From Bordetella sp. H567 (GTDB taxonomy: Bacteria; Pseudomonadota; Gammaproteobacteria; Burkholderiales; Burkholderiaceae_B): a stretch of DNA of 64,000 nt. The stretch's first letter is position 1, and each line of letters starts with the position of its first letter. The DNA lies in contig NZ_CP012334.1 of NCBI RefSeq assembly GCF_001704295.1, positions 496,001 to 560,000 on the forward strand, written 5' to 3'. The translations under genes and the position numbers were made by a program. The notes beneath the pieces were generated by a model. That model saw only the letters and a list, made by a program, of their open reading frames with translations, was not told where the DNA came from and made no database searches. Below are positions 9,358 through 19,181 of this stretch, piece by piece.

Positions 9358-10461
9358 ATGTCGAATTCCCTGAAAAACACCCCCCTGGCGCAGACGCACA
9401 TCGACGCCGGCGCACGCATGGTCGACTTCGGCGGGTGGAACATGCCGCTGGCCTACGGCTCGCAGCTGGAAGAGCATCATGCCGTGCGGCGGGACGCCGG
9501 CATGTTCGACGTCTCGCACATGCTTAACGTCGACGTAACGGGGGCCGACGCCATGGCCTTCCTGCGCCGCCTGATCGCCAACGATGTCGCGAAGCTGACG
9601 GGCACGCCGGGCAAGGCCCTGTACAGCTGCATGCTCAATCCGGAAGGCGGCGTGATCGACGACCTGATCGTCTACTTCTTCGCGCCCGACCGCTGGCGGG
9701 TGGTCGTCAATGCGGCCACCGCCGACAAGGACATCGCCTGGATGCAGCGCATCGCCATCGCCTGCCGCCTGGCCGTGGCCATCGCCCCGCGCCGCGACTT
9801 GTCCATGGTCGCCGTGCAGGGGCCGAACGCGCGCGCCAAGGTCTGGGCGGCGCGTCCCGCATGGAAGACGGATACGGAAGCCCTGACACCGTTCACCGCG
9901 GCGCGCTTCGAGCCCGAAACCCTGGTCGCGCGTACCGGCTACACCGGCGAGGACGGCTTCGAGATCGTGCTGCCCGCCACGGAAGTGGTGGCCCTCTGGA
10001 ACGACCTGGCGGCGCAGGGCGTGCGTCCCTGCGGCCTGGGCGCGCGCGATACGCTGCGCCTGGAAGCCGGCATGAACCTCTACGGCCAGGACATGGACGA
10101 GGTTACCCAGCCCGCGCAGGCCGGCCTGAGCTGGACCGTTTCGCTGAAGGATCCGGCGCGCGGCTTCATCGGCCGCTCCGCCATCGAGCAGTTTCCCACC
10201 CCCGCCGCTTTCCTCGGATTGAAACTGAACGAACGCGGCGTCATGCGCGCCCACATGGCGGTACGCACGGCCCACGGGGATGGGGAAATCACCAGCGGCA
10301 CGATGTCGCCCACGCTGGGCGTATCGATCGCCTTCGCGCGCATGCCCGTGGGAGTCAACCCCGGCGATACGGTGCAAGTGGATATCCGCGGCAAATGGGT
10401 GCCCGCGACGGTATGCAAATTACCCTTCGTCCGTCACGGAAAAGCGGTCGAACAACCGTAA
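9358..10461 (+). CDS. gcvT: Glycine cleavage system T protein (aminomethyltransferase)
   Basis: Tetrahydrofolate-dependent aminomethyltransferase, 367 residues. It takes the aminomethyl group from lipoylated GcvH and forms methylene-THF and ammonia. Family blocks are present: [36 protein letters not shown], and a late [13 protein letters not shown]. The frame continues far upstream, but that stretch is riboswitch RNA, so the ATG at 9358 is the start. It is the first gene of gcvT-gcvH-gcvP on the plus strand. Confidence 0.96.
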   Translation: MSNSLKNTPLAQTHIDAGARMVDFGGWNMPLAYGSQLEEHHAVRRDAGMFDVSHMLNVDVTGADAMAFLRRLIANDVAKLTGTPGKALYSCMLNPEGGVIDDLIVYFFAPDRWRVVVNAATADKDIAWMQRIAIACRLAVAIAPRRDLSMVAVQGPNARAKVWAARPAWKTDTEALTPFTAARFEPETLVARTGYTGEDGFEIVLPATEVVALWNDLAAQGVRPCGLGARDTLRLEAGMNLYGQDMDEVTQPAQAGLSWTVSLKDPARGFIGRSAIEQFPTPAAFLGLKLNERGVMRAHMAVRTAHGDGEITSGTMSPTLGVSIAFARMPVGVNPGDTVQVDIRGKWVPATVCKLPFVRHGKAVEQP

Positions 10462-10563
10462 ACTGGCGATGCCCGTGCCGGCGCACGCCGCGCAGGGGCA
10501 GGGCGCGCATGTCTTCTCTACCCATCCTTCCATACGGTTTTTGAATTCTTAGGAGCTGCTTCC

Positions 10564-10932
10564 ATGAGCCTGCCTACCGACCGCAAGTACACCGAATCGC
10601 ATGAATGGGTGAAAGCCGAGGGCGACGTATTCGTCGTCGGCATCACCGACCAGGCCCAGGAACAACTGGGTGATCTCGTTTTCGTCGGCGACGTCAAGGT
10701 CGGCGCCAAGCTGGCCGCGGGCGATACCGCCGGCGTGGTGGAATCCGTCAAGGCGGCATCCGACATCTATGCACCGGTCGCCGGCGAGATCGTTGCCTTC
10801 AACGATGCGCTGGAAGCCGATCCCGCGCAGATCAACAGCGGTGCCTACACCGCCTGGATTTTCAAGATCAAACCGGACAACGCCGCCGATCTGGACAAGC
10901 TGCTGGACGCCGCCGGCTACGAAGCCCTGTAA
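10564..10932 (+). CDS. gcvH: Glycine cleavage system H protein
   Basis: Lipoyl carrier of the glycine cleavage complex, 122 residues, normal length. It starts YTESHEWVKAEG-like after a short leader, and the lipoylation lysine is K63 in VVESVKAASDIYAP. A ribosome site (AGGAG) lies just upstream of the ATG at 10564. It lies between gcvT and gcvP, 102 bp after gcvT and 21 bp before gcvP, and shares the upstream riboswitch. Confidence 0.97.
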   Translation: MSLPTDRKYTESHEWVKAEGDVFVVGITDQAQEQLGDLVFVGDVKVGAKLAAGDTAGVVESVKAASDIYAPVAGEIVAFNDALEADPAQINSGAYTAWIFKIKPDNAADLDKLLDAAGYEAL

Positions 10933-10953
10933 GGCCACTTTTCAAGAGACACC

Positions 10954-13827
10954 ATGTCGCGCCCCCTCGACACGCATACCGATTTCATTCCCCGCCATAT
11001 TGGTCCTTCGGACGCCGACCAGGCCGCCATGCTGCAGCTGCTGGGCGTCGCCAGCCTGGACGAGCTGATCGGCCAGGTGGTGCCGCCGCGCATCCGCACC
11101 CTCGCACCGCTGGCGCTGCCGCCGGCGCGCAGCGAACCGGACGTGCTGGCCGAATTGCGCGATATCGCCGGCGCCAACCAGGTCTACCGCAGCTACATCG
11201 GCCAGGGCTATTACGGCACGCACACGCCCAACGTCATCCTGCGCAATATCCTGGAGAACCCAGCCTGGTACACGGCCTACACGCCCTACCAGCCGGAGAT
11301 CTCGCAGGGCCGGCTGGAAGCGCTGCTGAACTACCAGACCATGGTGGCCGACCTGACGGGGCTGGATATCGCCAATGCATCCTTGCTGGATGAAGGCACC
11401 GCGGCGGCTGAAGCGATGACGCTGGCTCGCCGTGGCGCGACCTCGCGCAGCAATGTCTTTTTCGTTTCCCGCCACTGCCATCCGCAGACCATCGAGGTGG
11501 TGCGCACGCGCGCCGAAGGCCTGGATATCGAGATCGTGGTCGGCGACGAGGCCGCCGGGCTGCCGGACTGCTTCGGCGTGTTGCTGCAATATCCCCACAG
11601 CCTGGGCGCCGTGGCCGACTATCGCGCGCTGGCTGAAGCGGCGCATGCGGCCGGCGCGGTGGTGGCCTGCGCGACGGACCTCCTGGCGCTGGCGCTGCTG
11701 GCGCCGCCGGGCGCGTGGGGCGCCGACATCGCGGTGGGTTCGGCCCAGCGCTTCGGCGTTCCCTTCGGCTTCGGCGGCCCGCACGCCGGGTTCATGGCGT
11801 GCAAGGACGCGTACAAGCGCAACATGCCGGGCCGCCTGGTGGGCGTGTCCAAGGACGCGCAGGGCGGCCATGCGCTGCGCCTGGCGCTGCAGACGCGAGA
11901 GCAGCACATCCGCCGCGAAAAGGCGACGTCCAACATCTGCACCGCGCAGGTCTTGCTGGCGGTGATGGCCGGCATGTATGCGGTCTGGCATGGTCCCGCG
12001 GGCATCCACCGCATCGCCCGGCGCGTTCAGCGCGCTACCGCCATCCTGCGTACGGCCCTGAACGACCTGGGCGCCAAGGTGGTCAACGACAGTTTCTTCG
12101 ACACGCTGCTGGTACGTACGGGCGGCGCCACGGCGGCGGTGCGCGCCGCCGCCGACGCGGCGCGCATCAACCTGCGCGCGGTGGACGGCGAACACGTGGC
12201 GGTCTCGCTGGACGAAACCGTGACCGATGCGGACCTGGCCCAACTGGCCGATGTGTTCGCGCGCGGCCTGGGCAAGGGCGCGGCCGCGCTGGATATCGAT
12301 GCGCTGGACAAGCGCGCCGCCGGTGGCATTGCGGCGTCCGTCGCGCGCCAGGGCGACATCCTGTCGCACCCCATCTTCTCCAGCGTGCAGTCGGAAACCG
12401 ACATGCTGCGCTATCTGCGCAAGCTGGCGGACAAGGACCTGGCGCTGGACCGCAGCATGATCCCGCTGGGCTCGTGCACCATGAAACTGAACGCCACGGC
12501 CGAGATGATCCCGATCACCTGGCCGGAGTTCGCGCATATCCATCCCTTCGCCCCCGCGGCGCAGACCGCCGGCTATCGCACGCTGATCGACAAGCTGTCG
12601 GCCGCCTTGTGCGAGATCACGGGCTACGACGCGATCAGCCTGCAGCCGAACTCCGGCGCGCAAGGCGAATATGCGGGCCTGCTCGCGATCCGCGCTTATC
12701 ACGAGGCCAATGGCCAGCACCAGCGCAATGTCTGCCTGATTCCGTCGTCCGCGCATGGCACCAACCCGGCGTCGGCGCAACTGGCCGGTATGCAGGTCGT
12801 GGTGGTGGCGTCGGACAGCAACGGCAACGTGGACGTGGCCGATCTGCGCGCGAAGGTGGCGCAGGTGGGGGACCGCCTGTCCGCGCTGATGATCACCTAT
12901 CCGTCCACGCATGGCGTGTTCGAGGAAGCGGTGACGGAGATCTGCGACATTGTGCACAAGGCGGGCGGCCAGGTGTACATGGATGGCGCGAACATGAACG
13001 CGATGGTGGGGCTGGCGAAGCCGGGCAAGTTCGGCTCCGATGTGTCGCACTTGAACCTGCACAAGACCTTCTGCATTCCGCACGGCGGCGGCGGCCCGGG
13101 CGTGGGGCCCGTGGCGGTGCGCGGCCACCTGGCGCCGTATCTGCCGGGCGTGGTGGATGCCGGCGGCAAGCTGCCCGAAGGCGCCAAGGTGGGGCCGGTG
13201 TCGGCGGCGCCGTTCGGGTCGGCGGGGATCTTGCCGATTCCCTACATCTATATCGCCCTGATGGGCGCCGAAGGTTTGCTGCGCGCCACGGAAGTGGCGA
13301 TCCTGAACGCCAACTACATCGCGCACCGTTTGCGCGACCATTATCCGGTGCTGTACTGCGGACGCAATGGGCGGGTGGCGCACGAATGCATCCTGGATGT
13401 GCGTGAGTTGAAGGATAGCAGCGGCGTGTCGGCCGAGGATATCGCCAAGCGCTTGATCGACTATGGCTTCCATGCGCCGACCATGAGCTTTCCGGTGGCG
13501 GGGACGCTGATGGTGGAACCCACGGAATCCGAAAGCCTGACCGAACTGGATCGCTTCGTGGACGCGATGATCGCGATACGCGAGGAGATCGCGCAGATCG
13601 AGCGCGGCGAGCGGGATCGTGATGACAACGTGCTGCGCAATGCCCCGCATACCGCGGCGACGCTGATGGCCGATGAGTGGCATCACGACTATACGCGGCG
13701 AGAGGCGGCTTATCCGCTCGAATCGCTGAAGGATGGCAAGTATTGGCCGCCTGTCGCGCGGGTCGATAATGCTTATGGCGATCGGAATCTGGTTTGTTCC
13801 TGCCTGCCTATCGAGGCTTATGCTTGA
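10954..13827 (+). CDS. gcvP: Glycine dehydrogenase (aminomethyl-transferring), P protein
   Basis: PLP-dependent glycine decarboxylase of the glycine cleavage system, 957 residues. This is the single-chain form with two aminotransferase-like halves. The N-terminus [17 protein letters not shown] is typical. The PLP lysine is K704 in [16 protein letters not shown] (codon at 13063). It decarboxylates glycine and passes the aminomethyl group to lipoyl-GcvH. It is the last gene of the operon; its stop codon overlaps a predicted terminator. Confidence 0.97.
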   Translation: MSRPLDTHTDFIPRHIGPSDADQAAMLQLLGVASLDELIGQVVPPRIRTLAPLALPPARSEPDVLAELRDIAGANQVYRSYIGQGYYGTHTPNVILRNILENPAWYTAYTPYQPEISQGRLEALLNYQTMVADLTGLDIANASLLDEGTAAAEAMTLARRGATSRSNVFFVSRHCHPQTIEVVRTRAEGLDIEIVVGDEAAGLPDCFGVLLQYPHSLGAVADYRALAEAAHAAGAVVACATDLLALALLAPPGAWGADIAVGSAQRFGVPFGFGGPHAGFMACKDAYKRNMPGRLVGVSKDAQGGHALRLALQTREQHIRREKATSNICTAQVLLAVMAGMYAVWHGPAGIHRIARRVQRATAILRTALNDLGAKVVNDSFFDTLLVRTGGATAAVRAAADAARINLRAVDGEHVAVSLDETVTDADLAQLADVFARGLGKGAAALDIDALDKRAAGGIAASVARQGDILSHPIFSSVQSETDMLRYLRKLADKDLALDRSMIPLGSCTMKLNATAEMIPITWPEFAHIHPFAPAAQTAGYRTLIDKLSAALCEITGYDAISLQPNSGAQGEYAGLLAIRAYHEANGQHQRNVCLIPSSAHGTNPASAQLAGMQVVVVASDSNGNVDVADLRAKVAQVGDRLSALMITYPSTHGVFEEAVTEICDIVHKAGGQVYMDGANMNAMVGLAKPGKFGSDVSHLNLHKTFCIPHGGGGPGVGPVAVRGHLAPYLPGVVDAGGKLPEGAKVGPVSAAPFGSAGILPIPYIYIALMGAEGLLRATEVAILNANYIAHRLRDHYPVLYCGRNGRVAHECILDVRELKDSSGVSAEDIAKRLIDYGFHAPTMSFPVAGTLMVEPTESESLTELDRFVDAMIAIREEIAQIERGERDRDDNVLRNAPHTAATLMADEWHHDYTRREAAYPLESLKDGKYWPPVARVDNAYGDRNLVCSCLPIEAYA

Positions 13828-13849
13828 CGCCTGACTGGGCGTCTTCTTT
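13826..13849 (+). terminator. Predicted intrinsic terminator after gcvP
   Basis: Stem GACGCC (13826-13831) pairs with GGCGTC (13838-13843) over a 6-nt loop and is followed by TTCTTT. The stem starts inside the gcvP stop codon. It is short with an imperfect U tract, so termination may be partial. Confidence 0.55.
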
Positions 13850-13914
13850 GCGGTAGGGTGGTTGGCGGGTTTGTCTGGCTGCGGGTTTGGGCTTGCGTGT
13901 TGGATGGCCGTGGT

Positions 13915-14350
13915 TTGTTTTGCTATTGCCGTCCGGCGCGGGAGTCGCCTGTCGGGGCCAGCCTGATCGGGCGGTCCGGCCCCCGGGGGCCGGACACCAC
14001 TTCGCTGACCTCGTCCGCCGGGCGTTTCCGGGTGGTGTTTTTCTTGGTGATGTCCGCGCCTCGGCTCCCTACGGTACCCGCTCGTTCGCCCTCAACAGGC
14101 TGGCCCCGACAGGCGACTCCCCCGCCGGACTCCGGTGTCTCTCAATCACGTCCGCTGGGGCGGTCTGGGTGCTTGGCGCTTCGTCGGCTTTGGAATTTGC
14201 CGATGAAAGACGTAGTAATGCCCGTCGTTCGCCGCCGCCCTGCGCGGCCGCGAAGCGACTTACGCGGTTTCGTCATACGGCGGGGACTGGCGTGCGGGGA
14301 TCGCCGCAAACAAGTGGGAATTCGTGCGTGCGAAGGATGCCGGGTTGTGC
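13915..14350 (+). repeat. Long structured intergenic repeat, left copy
   Basis: No gene is supported here. The stretch is homologous, in opposite orientation, to 15749-16145. Its core is a nested hairpin: outer arms 13931-13965 and 14096-14130 pair over 35 bp with one mismatch, and inside them 13974-13995 is a perfect 22-bp palindrome. Downstream of the arms lies a conserved tail; 14154-14177 matches the other copy (15868-15891, reverse strand) over 24 identical bases. GAAGCGACTTACGC near 14252 is also shared. It sits at the 3' end of gcvP in a convergent region. Its function is unknown. Confidence 0.75.
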
Positions 14351-14358
14351 TTAAGTCC

Positions 14359-14387
14359 GGGACTGTCAGGATTTTTGTGTTTGAGGC
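14359..14387 (+). repeat. IS256-family left terminal inverted repeat
   Basis: A 29-bp end starting GGGACTGTCAGG and ending TGTGTTTGAGGC. It pairs with 15712-15740 (4 mismatches). The flanking TTAAGTCC at 14351-14358 is the target duplication. Confidence 0.9.
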
Positions 14388-14431
14388 ATTTGAACGTCGT
14401 CGTGTTTCTGACTCTCCAGGTTCATGCTACT

Positions 14432-15682
14432 TCAGTGATATGGGTCGGTGAAGCGTTCTGCATAGATGATGGCAAACTGGTTCATGGCCAACCTCCAGTC
14501 GTGCGTGGCGCAGCCCCAGGTGCCCGTGATATTGCGCAGGACTAACCACAATAACTTGGTTGCGGCGTCGTCACTGGGGAAGTGTCCACGGGTCTTTACC
14601 GATCGGCGCAATTGCGCATTCAAGCTCTCGATGGCATTGGTGGTGTAGATGATCTTTCGGATCGCCGGGGGAAACGTAAAGAACGGGATCACGCGGTCCC
14701 AGGCGCGATGCCAGGTCTGGGCGATGGTCGGATATCTTTGGCCCCAACTGCCTTGCTCGAACACTGCCAGCGCCGCTTGCGCAGCCTCCACGGTCGGTGC
14801 GGTGTAGATCGGCCTGAGAGCCGCAGCCACTATCCGGCGCTCCTTCCAGCTCGCATATTCGACGCTACTGCGCATCAGATGCACGATGCACGTTTGCAGT
14901 GTGGTGCTTGGAAATACCGCGTTCAGCGCCTGCTCCATTCCCTTTAAGCCGTCGGTGACCGCGATCAGGATATCCAGCGTGCCCCGAGTCTTGAGTTCGT
15001 TGAACACCTTCATCCAGAACTTCGATCCCTCGGTCTGCTCGATCCACAGGCCCAGGATGTCACGAGTGCCGTCCGGCAGGATCGCCAGCGCCAGGTACAC
15101 CGCCTTGTTGCGTACCACGCCATCTTCGCGGATCTTCACCCGCAACGCGTCGAAGAACACCACCGGATACATGGTCTCCAAAGGGCGGTTCTGCCAGGCG
15201 ATCACCTCTTCCATAACCGCGTCGGTCACCGAACTGATGAACTCGGGCGAGACTTCCGTGCCGTACTGCTCAAGCAGAAAACCTTGGATCTCGCGCACCG
15301 TCATCCCCCGGGCGTACATGGCGATGATCTTGTCATCAAATCCCGTAAATCGACGCTTGTGCTTGGGAATCAGGATCGGCGCAAAACTGCCTTGCCGGTC
15401 CCGGGGAATGTCCACGCGTAGCGGCCCATCGTCGGTTATCACCGTCTTGCCACTGGTGCCGTTGCGATGGTTAGTGCTGCCTTCGGGCGGGTCCGTGCCG
15501 GCGCCATAGCCCAGGTGCTGGCCCATTTCCGCGCCCAGCGCCCGTTCGATCAGGGCCTTCTTGAACGCCATCGAAAGGTCCTGCACCGACTCCGGCGTCA
15601 TCGGACCTTTGACGAACTCATCCATCAGATTTGCAGGAATCGATGGCAATTCCCTCGGAGGTGCCTTTTGCTTGGTAGCCAT
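14432..15682 (-). CDS. IS256-family transposase
   Basis: A DDE transposase (mutator type), 416 residues. The catalytic triad regions are visible: VVFFDALRVKIRE (first Asp), LIAVTDGLKGMEQAL (second Asp) and TTNAIESLNAQLRR (Glu). The N-terminal region includes GAEMGQHLGYG, typical of the family. The ATG at 15682 (MATKQKAPPREL) follows a strong GAGGAG site; a longer frame reaches 15724 inside the terminal repeat and is less likely. The gene is uninterrupted, so the element may be able to move. Confidence 0.95.
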   Translation of the reverse strand: MATKQKAPPRELPSIPANLMDEFVKGPMTPESVQDLSMAFKKALIERALGAEMGQHLGYGAGTDPPEGSTNHRNGTSGKTVITDDGPLRVDIPRDRQGSFAPILIPKHKRRFTGFDDKIIAMYARGMTVREIQGFLLEQYGTEVSPEFISSVTDAVMEEVIAWQNRPLETMYPVVFFDALRVKIREDGVVRNKAVYLALAILPDGTRDILGLWIEQTEGSKFWMKVFNELKTRGTLDILIAVTDGLKGMEQALNAVFPSTTLQTCIVHLMRSSVEYASWKERRIVAAALRPIYTAPTVEAAQAALAVFEQGSWGQRYPTIAQTWHRAWDRVIPFFTFPPAIRKIIYTTNAIESLNAQLRRSVKTRGHFPSDDAATKLLWLVLRNITGTWGCATHDWRLAMNQFAIIYAERFTDPYH

Positions 15683-15711
15683 AATGTGCTCCTCTGGAGC
15701 AGCTATGTTAG

Positions 15712-15740
15712 GCCTCAAACACAAAATTTATGACACTCCC
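15712..15740 (-). repeat. IS256-family right terminal inverted repeat
   Basis: Read on the minus strand it begins GGGAGTGTCATAAA and matches the left end 14359-14387 at 25 of 29 positions. TTAAGTCC at 15741-15748 follows directly as the second copy of the target duplication. Confidence 0.9.
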
Positions 15741-15748
15741 TTAAGTCC

Positions 15749-16145
15749 GCATGCCAGCGCCCCCGGCATGCCACCACGGCGTAAGTCGCTTCGTGCTCGC
15801 GCTGGGCGACCGCGAAGCGACGGGCAAGCCAAGATCTTCCATCGGCGAAAGTCAAAATCCACGAAGGGCCAAGCACCCAGACCGCCCCAGCGCCCGTGAT
15901 CAAGGCACAACGGAGTCCGTCGGGGGTGAGGCCTGTCGGGCCCGGCCCGTAGGAGCCGCGCGAGGGAATCCGAAGGGAGGACGGCCGGGCAAAAAAGCCG
16001 CAAGAACGCAAACGACGTTCGGCCGCCGGACGAGGATGACGACGCGGAAGTCCGCCGCGAAGGCGGCGGACCGGCTCCTCCGGGCCGGGCCCGGCAGGCC
16101 TCACCCCCGACGGACGGCAATAGCAAACCGACCCGCGCCAGCACC
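15749..16145 (-). repeat. Long structured intergenic repeat, right copy (inverted)
   Basis: Homologous to 13915-14350 but in the opposite orientation. The outer arms 15915-15958 and 16072-16115 pair over 44 bp with two mismatches. Inside, next to the gene-proximal arm, 16050-16071 is a hairpin with a 9-bp perfect stem and GAAG loop. The conserved tail includes the 24-bp identity at 15868-15891. It sits at the 3' end of the malonate-semialdehyde dehydrogenase gene, so each copy lies behind a convergent gene. No coding region is convincing here. Confidence 0.75.
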
Positions 16146-16159
16146 CTCCGAAAAAATCC

Positions 16160-17653
16160 CTACTTCGCCACAGGCATGGTGAACTCCGCACCCTTGGCAA
16201 TACTATCCGGCCACCGCTGCATCACACTCTTGTAGCGCGTATAAAACCGCACCCCTTCCTCGCCATAAGCGTGATGATCGCCGAAGAGCGAACGCTTCCA
16301 CCCGCCGAACGAATGCCAGGCCATGGGCACCGGGATAGGCACGTTGATGCCCACCATCCCCACCTGGATCTGCCGCGCAAACGCCCGCGCCACGCCGCCA
16401 TCCGAGGTAAAGCACGACACGCCATTGGCGAACTCGTGTTCGTTGATCAGCTTCACGGCCGACGCGAAGTCGGGCACGCGCACGATGCACAAGACCGGAC
16501 CGAAGATTTCCTCCCGGTAGATGTTCATCGTCGGCTTCACATGGTCGAACAAGGTGCCGCCCAGGAAGAAGCCCTTCTCGTTGCCCGGCACCGGAATGTC
16601 GCGCCCGTCGACGACGATCGTAGCGCCCGCCGCCACGCCGTCCTCGATGTACCCGCGCACCTTGTTGCGATGTTGCGCGGTAACCAGCGGCCCCATCTCG
16701 GCTTGCGGATCCATGCCGTCCAGCATCTTCAGGGCGCGCACGCGCGGGGTCAGGCGCTCGACCAGCTTGTCCGCCACGCTGCCCACCGCGACCGCGACGG
16801 AAATCGCCATGCAGCGTTCGCCCGCCGAACCATAGGCGGCGCCCATCAGCGCGTCGGTCACCTGGTCCAGGTCCGCGTCCGGCATGACCACCAGATGGTT
16901 CTTCGCCCCGCCCAGCGCCTGCACGCGCTTGCCGCGCGCCGTGCCCTGGGCGTAGATGTATTGCGCGATCGGCGTGGAGCCGACGAAGGAGAGCGCCTGG
17001 ATGTCGGGATGCGCGATCAGCGCATCGACCGCCTGCTTGTCCCCGTGTACGACGTTGAAGACGCCGGGCGGCAGGCCCGCTTCGGTAAGCAGTTCGGCCA
17101 GCCGGACCGATGCGGACGGATCGCGTTCCGATGGCTTGAGCACGAAGGTATTGCCGCAGGCGATCGCCACCGGGAACATCCAGGCAGGGACCATCATGGG
17201 AAAGTTGAACGGCGTGATGCCCGCCACGACGCCCAGGGGCTGGCGCATGCTCCAGTTATCGATGCCGCCGCCGATCTGCTCGGTGTACTGGCCCTTGAGC
17301 AAGTGCGGGATGCCGCAGGCGAATTCGACCACTTCGATGCCACGGGTGACTTCGCCCTTGGCGTCCGAGAAGACTTTCCCATGTTCGCGCGTGATCAGCG
17401 CCGCCAGTTCGTCCTGGTGCTTGTCCAGCAGCGCCTTGAAGTTGAACAGGATCCGGGCGCGCTTGAGCGGCGCGGTTTCCGACCATGCGGGAAACGCTTC
17501 GCGCGCCGCGGCGACCGCCAGGTCGACGTCCTCGACGCCGGCCAGCGGCACCGTCGCGGCGATCTCGCCGCGCGCGGGGTTGAAGACGTCGCCGTAGCGG
17601 CCGCTGCGTCCGTCGTAGGCTTGTCCGTTGATGTAGTGTGCAATGGTAGTCAT
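16160..17653 (-). CDS. mmsA: CoA-acylating methylmalonate/malonate-semialdehyde dehydrogenase
   Basis: An aldehyde dehydrogenase superfamily enzyme, 497 residues. It oxidises malonate semialdehyde or methylmalonate semialdehyde to acetyl- or propionyl-CoA with NAD and CoA. The catalytic cysteine is C281 in [14 protein letters not shown]; the NAD-binding [15 protein letters not shown] (146-160) and [10 protein letters not shown] (221-230) are conserved. It starts 2 bp from the stop of the upstream aminotransferase gene, so the two form an operon. This pairing matches the bauA/bauC beta-alanine pathway of Pseudomonas, in which this enzyme is the second step. The valine pathway is an alternative role. 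Confidence 0.92.
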   Translation of the reverse strand: MTTIAHYINGQAYDGRSGRYGDVFNPARGEIAATVPLAGVEDVDLAVAAAREAFPAWSETAPLKRARILFNFKALLDKHQDELAALITREHGKVFSDAKGEVTRGIEVVEFACGIPHLLKGQYTEQIGGGIDNWSMRQPLGVVAGITPFNFPMMVPAWMFPVAIACGNTFVLKPSERDPSASVRLAELLTEAGLPPGVFNVVHGDKQAVDALIAHPDIQALSFVGSTPIAQYIYAQGTARGKRVQALGGAKNHLVVMPDADLDQVTDALMGAAYGSAGERCMAISVAVAVGSVADKLVERLTPRVRALKMLDGMDPQAEMGPLVTAQHRNKVRGYIEDGVAAGATIVVDGRDIPVPGNEKGFFLGGTLFDHVKPTMNIYREEIFGPVLCIVRVPDFASAVKLINEHEFANGVSCFTSDGGVARAFARQIQVGMVGINVPIPVPMAWHSFGGWKRSLFGDHHAYGEEGVRFYTRYKSVMQRWPDSIAKGAEFTMPVAK

Positions 17654-17655
17654 GG

Positions 17656-18981
17656 TCAGGCGATTTCCTTCAGCACCGAGCCGATGGTATGGAAGATTTC
17701 ATCGATCTGCTTTTCCTCGATGATCAGCGGCGGCGAGACCGCCAGGATGTCCCCGGTATAGCGTACGAGCAGGCCGGTATCGAAGCAGCGCTGGAAGGCT
17801 TCCGCGGCGCGCGCGCCGGCCGCGCCCGGGCGCGATGCCAGCTCGATGCCCGCGACCAGGCCGATGTTGCGTACGTCGATGACGTGCGTTGCACCCTTCA
17901 GGCCGTGGGCGGCGCGTTCGAAGGCCGGCGCCAGCTCGCGCGCACGGGCGAACAGGTTGTCGCGGCGGTAGACGTCCAGCGTGGCCAGTACGGCGGCGCA
18001 CGCCAGCGGATGCGCGGAATAGGTATAGCCGTGGAAAAACTCGATGCCACCCGGCCCGCTCTCCACGATGGCGTCGTGTACCTCGCGCTTGACCGCCACC
18101 GCGCCGCAGGGCACCACGGCATTGCTCACGCCCTTGGCCATGGCGATCAGGTCGGGCGTAACGCCGAAGAACTCGGCCGCGGTGGCCGCGCCCAGCCGGC
18201 CATAACCCGTGATGACCTCGTCGAAGATCAGCAGGATGCCGTGCTTGCTGGTGATCTCGCGCAGGCGCTCCAGATAGCCCTGGGGAGGTATCAGCACGCC
18301 GGTCGATCCCGCCATCGGCTCGACTATGACCGCGGCCACGGTGGACGGGTCGTGCAGGGTTAGGATGCGTTCGAGTTCATCGGCCAGGTGCGCGCCCCAG
18401 GCGGGTTGGCCCTTGGAAAACGCGTTGTGCTCCAGGTTGTGCGTATGGGGCAGATGGTCCACCGCGGGCAACAGCGCGCCGGAGAACGTCTTGCGGTTGG
18501 GCGAAATGCCGCCCACCGAAATACCTCCGAAACCCACGCCGTGGTAGCCGCGCTCGCGGCCGATCAGGCGCGTGCGCTGTCCTTCGCCACGGGCGCGATG
18601 GTAGGCCAGGGCGATCTTCAGCGCCGTGTCCACCGACTCGGAACCGGAGTTGGTGAAGAAGATGCGGTCCAGGCCCTGCGGCATCAAGCCCGCCACCGCG
18701 CTGGCCGCCTGGAAGGCCAGGGGATGGCCCAGCTGGAACCCGGGGGCGTAATCCAGGGTGCCGGCCTGGGCGGCCACCGCCTGGGTGATTTCGTCGCGGC
18801 AGTGGCCCGCGTTCACGCACCATAGCCCCGAGGTGCCGTCCAGGATCTGGCGGCCGTCGAACGACGTGTAATACATGCCCTTGGCGGCGACCAGCATGCG
18901 CGGATTGGCCTTGAATTGCCGGTTCGCGGTGAAGGGCATCCAAAGGTGCGACAGGTCGGGGGGCGTGTTCGGCGCGTTCAT
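17656..18981 (-). CDS. bauA: Omega-amino acid (beta-alanine):pyruvate aminotransferase
   Basis: A class III PLP aminotransferase, 441 residues. The PLP lysine is K283 in [18 protein letters not shown] and the cofactor aspartate is D254 in [11 protein letters not shown]. The N-terminus [18 protein letters not shown] and [13 protein letters not shown] closely resemble the Pseudomonas omega-amino acid:pyruvate enzyme. It should convert beta-alanine plus pyruvate to malonate semialdehyde plus alanine, feeding the adjacent dehydrogenase. I chose the ATG at 18981; a frame to 19128 exists but adds a non-conserved stretch. It is divergent from a MocR regulator. Confidence 0.87.
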   Translation of the reverse strand: MNAPNTPPDLSHLWMPFTANRQFKANPRMLVAAKGMYYTSFDGRQILDGTSGLWCVNAGHCRDEITQAVAAQAGTLDYAPGFQLGHPLAFQAASAVAGLMPQGLDRIFFTNSGSESVDTALKIALAYHRARGEGQRTRLIGRERGYHGVGFGGISVGGISPNRKTFSGALLPAVDHLPHTHNLEHNAFSKGQPAWGAHLADELERILTLHDPSTVAAVIVEPMAGSTGVLIPPQGYLERLREITSKHGILLIFDEVITGYGRLGAATAAEFFGVTPDLIAMAKGVSNAVVPCGAVAVKREVHDAIVESGPGGIEFFHGYTYSAHPLACAAVLATLDVYRRDNLFARARELAPAFERAAHGLKGATHVIDVRNIGLVAGIELASRPGAAGARAAEAFQRCFDTGLLVRYTGDILAVSPPLIIEEKQIDEIFHTIGSVLKEIA

Positions 18982-19144
18982 GGTGAGGGCTCCGGAAGGG
19001 GAAGGTCGACGCCGGGCCGACTGTGCTGGTCCGTTGCATGGTCGCGGGCGGACGCCCGGAACCCCGGCGTGGCGGGAATCAGCAGGCATTCTCGGCCGGG
19101 GTGCCGCCGCTGGAAATAGACAATCCATGCAAAAATGGCGGACC

Positions 19145-19173
19145 GTACAGGTAGATTCTGGACAACTGTACAG
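19145..19173. promoter_or_regulatory. Candidate MocR-type operator in the divergent promoter region
   Basis: Two GTACAG copies lie at 19145-19150 and 19168-19173, 23 bp apart (about two helical turns). The second is part of the palindrome CTGTACAG (19166-19173). They are just upstream of the regulator start at 19182. MocR/GabR-type proteins usually bind spaced direct repeats in this position. This is an inference from spacing and location only. Confidence 0.4.
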
Positions 19174-19181
19174 AGACCCCC

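Larger units (their letters stand above)
14359..15740. mobile_element. IS256-family insertion sequence
   Basis: A complete 1382-bp element. Terminal inverted repeats 14359-14387 and 15712-15740 match at 25 of 29 positions and begin GGGA(C/G)TGTCA. The element is bounded by an 8-bp direct repeat TTAAGTCC (14351-14358 and 15741-15748), which is the target-site duplication and the size expected for IS256. It carries one intact transposase on the minus strand. The clean duplication and intact gene suggest a fairly recent, possibly active insertion. The target lay at the junction of two inverted copies of an intergenic repeat, so no gene was disrupted. Confidence 0.93.

Noticed and set aside
10942-13686. 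A 914-codon open frame on the minus strand opposite gcvP
   Set aside because: It mirrors the codon bias of a very well supported gcvP gene, has no recognisable domains and is rich in His, Arg and Gln as expected for an antisense frame in high-GC DNA.
13858-14451. Open frame of 197 codons in the left intergenic repeat, and similar frames in the right copy (15715-16200)
   Set aside because: They lie on hairpin-forming repeats, run into the insertion sequence end and have no domain features. The likeness between the frames of the two copies is explained by DNA homology.
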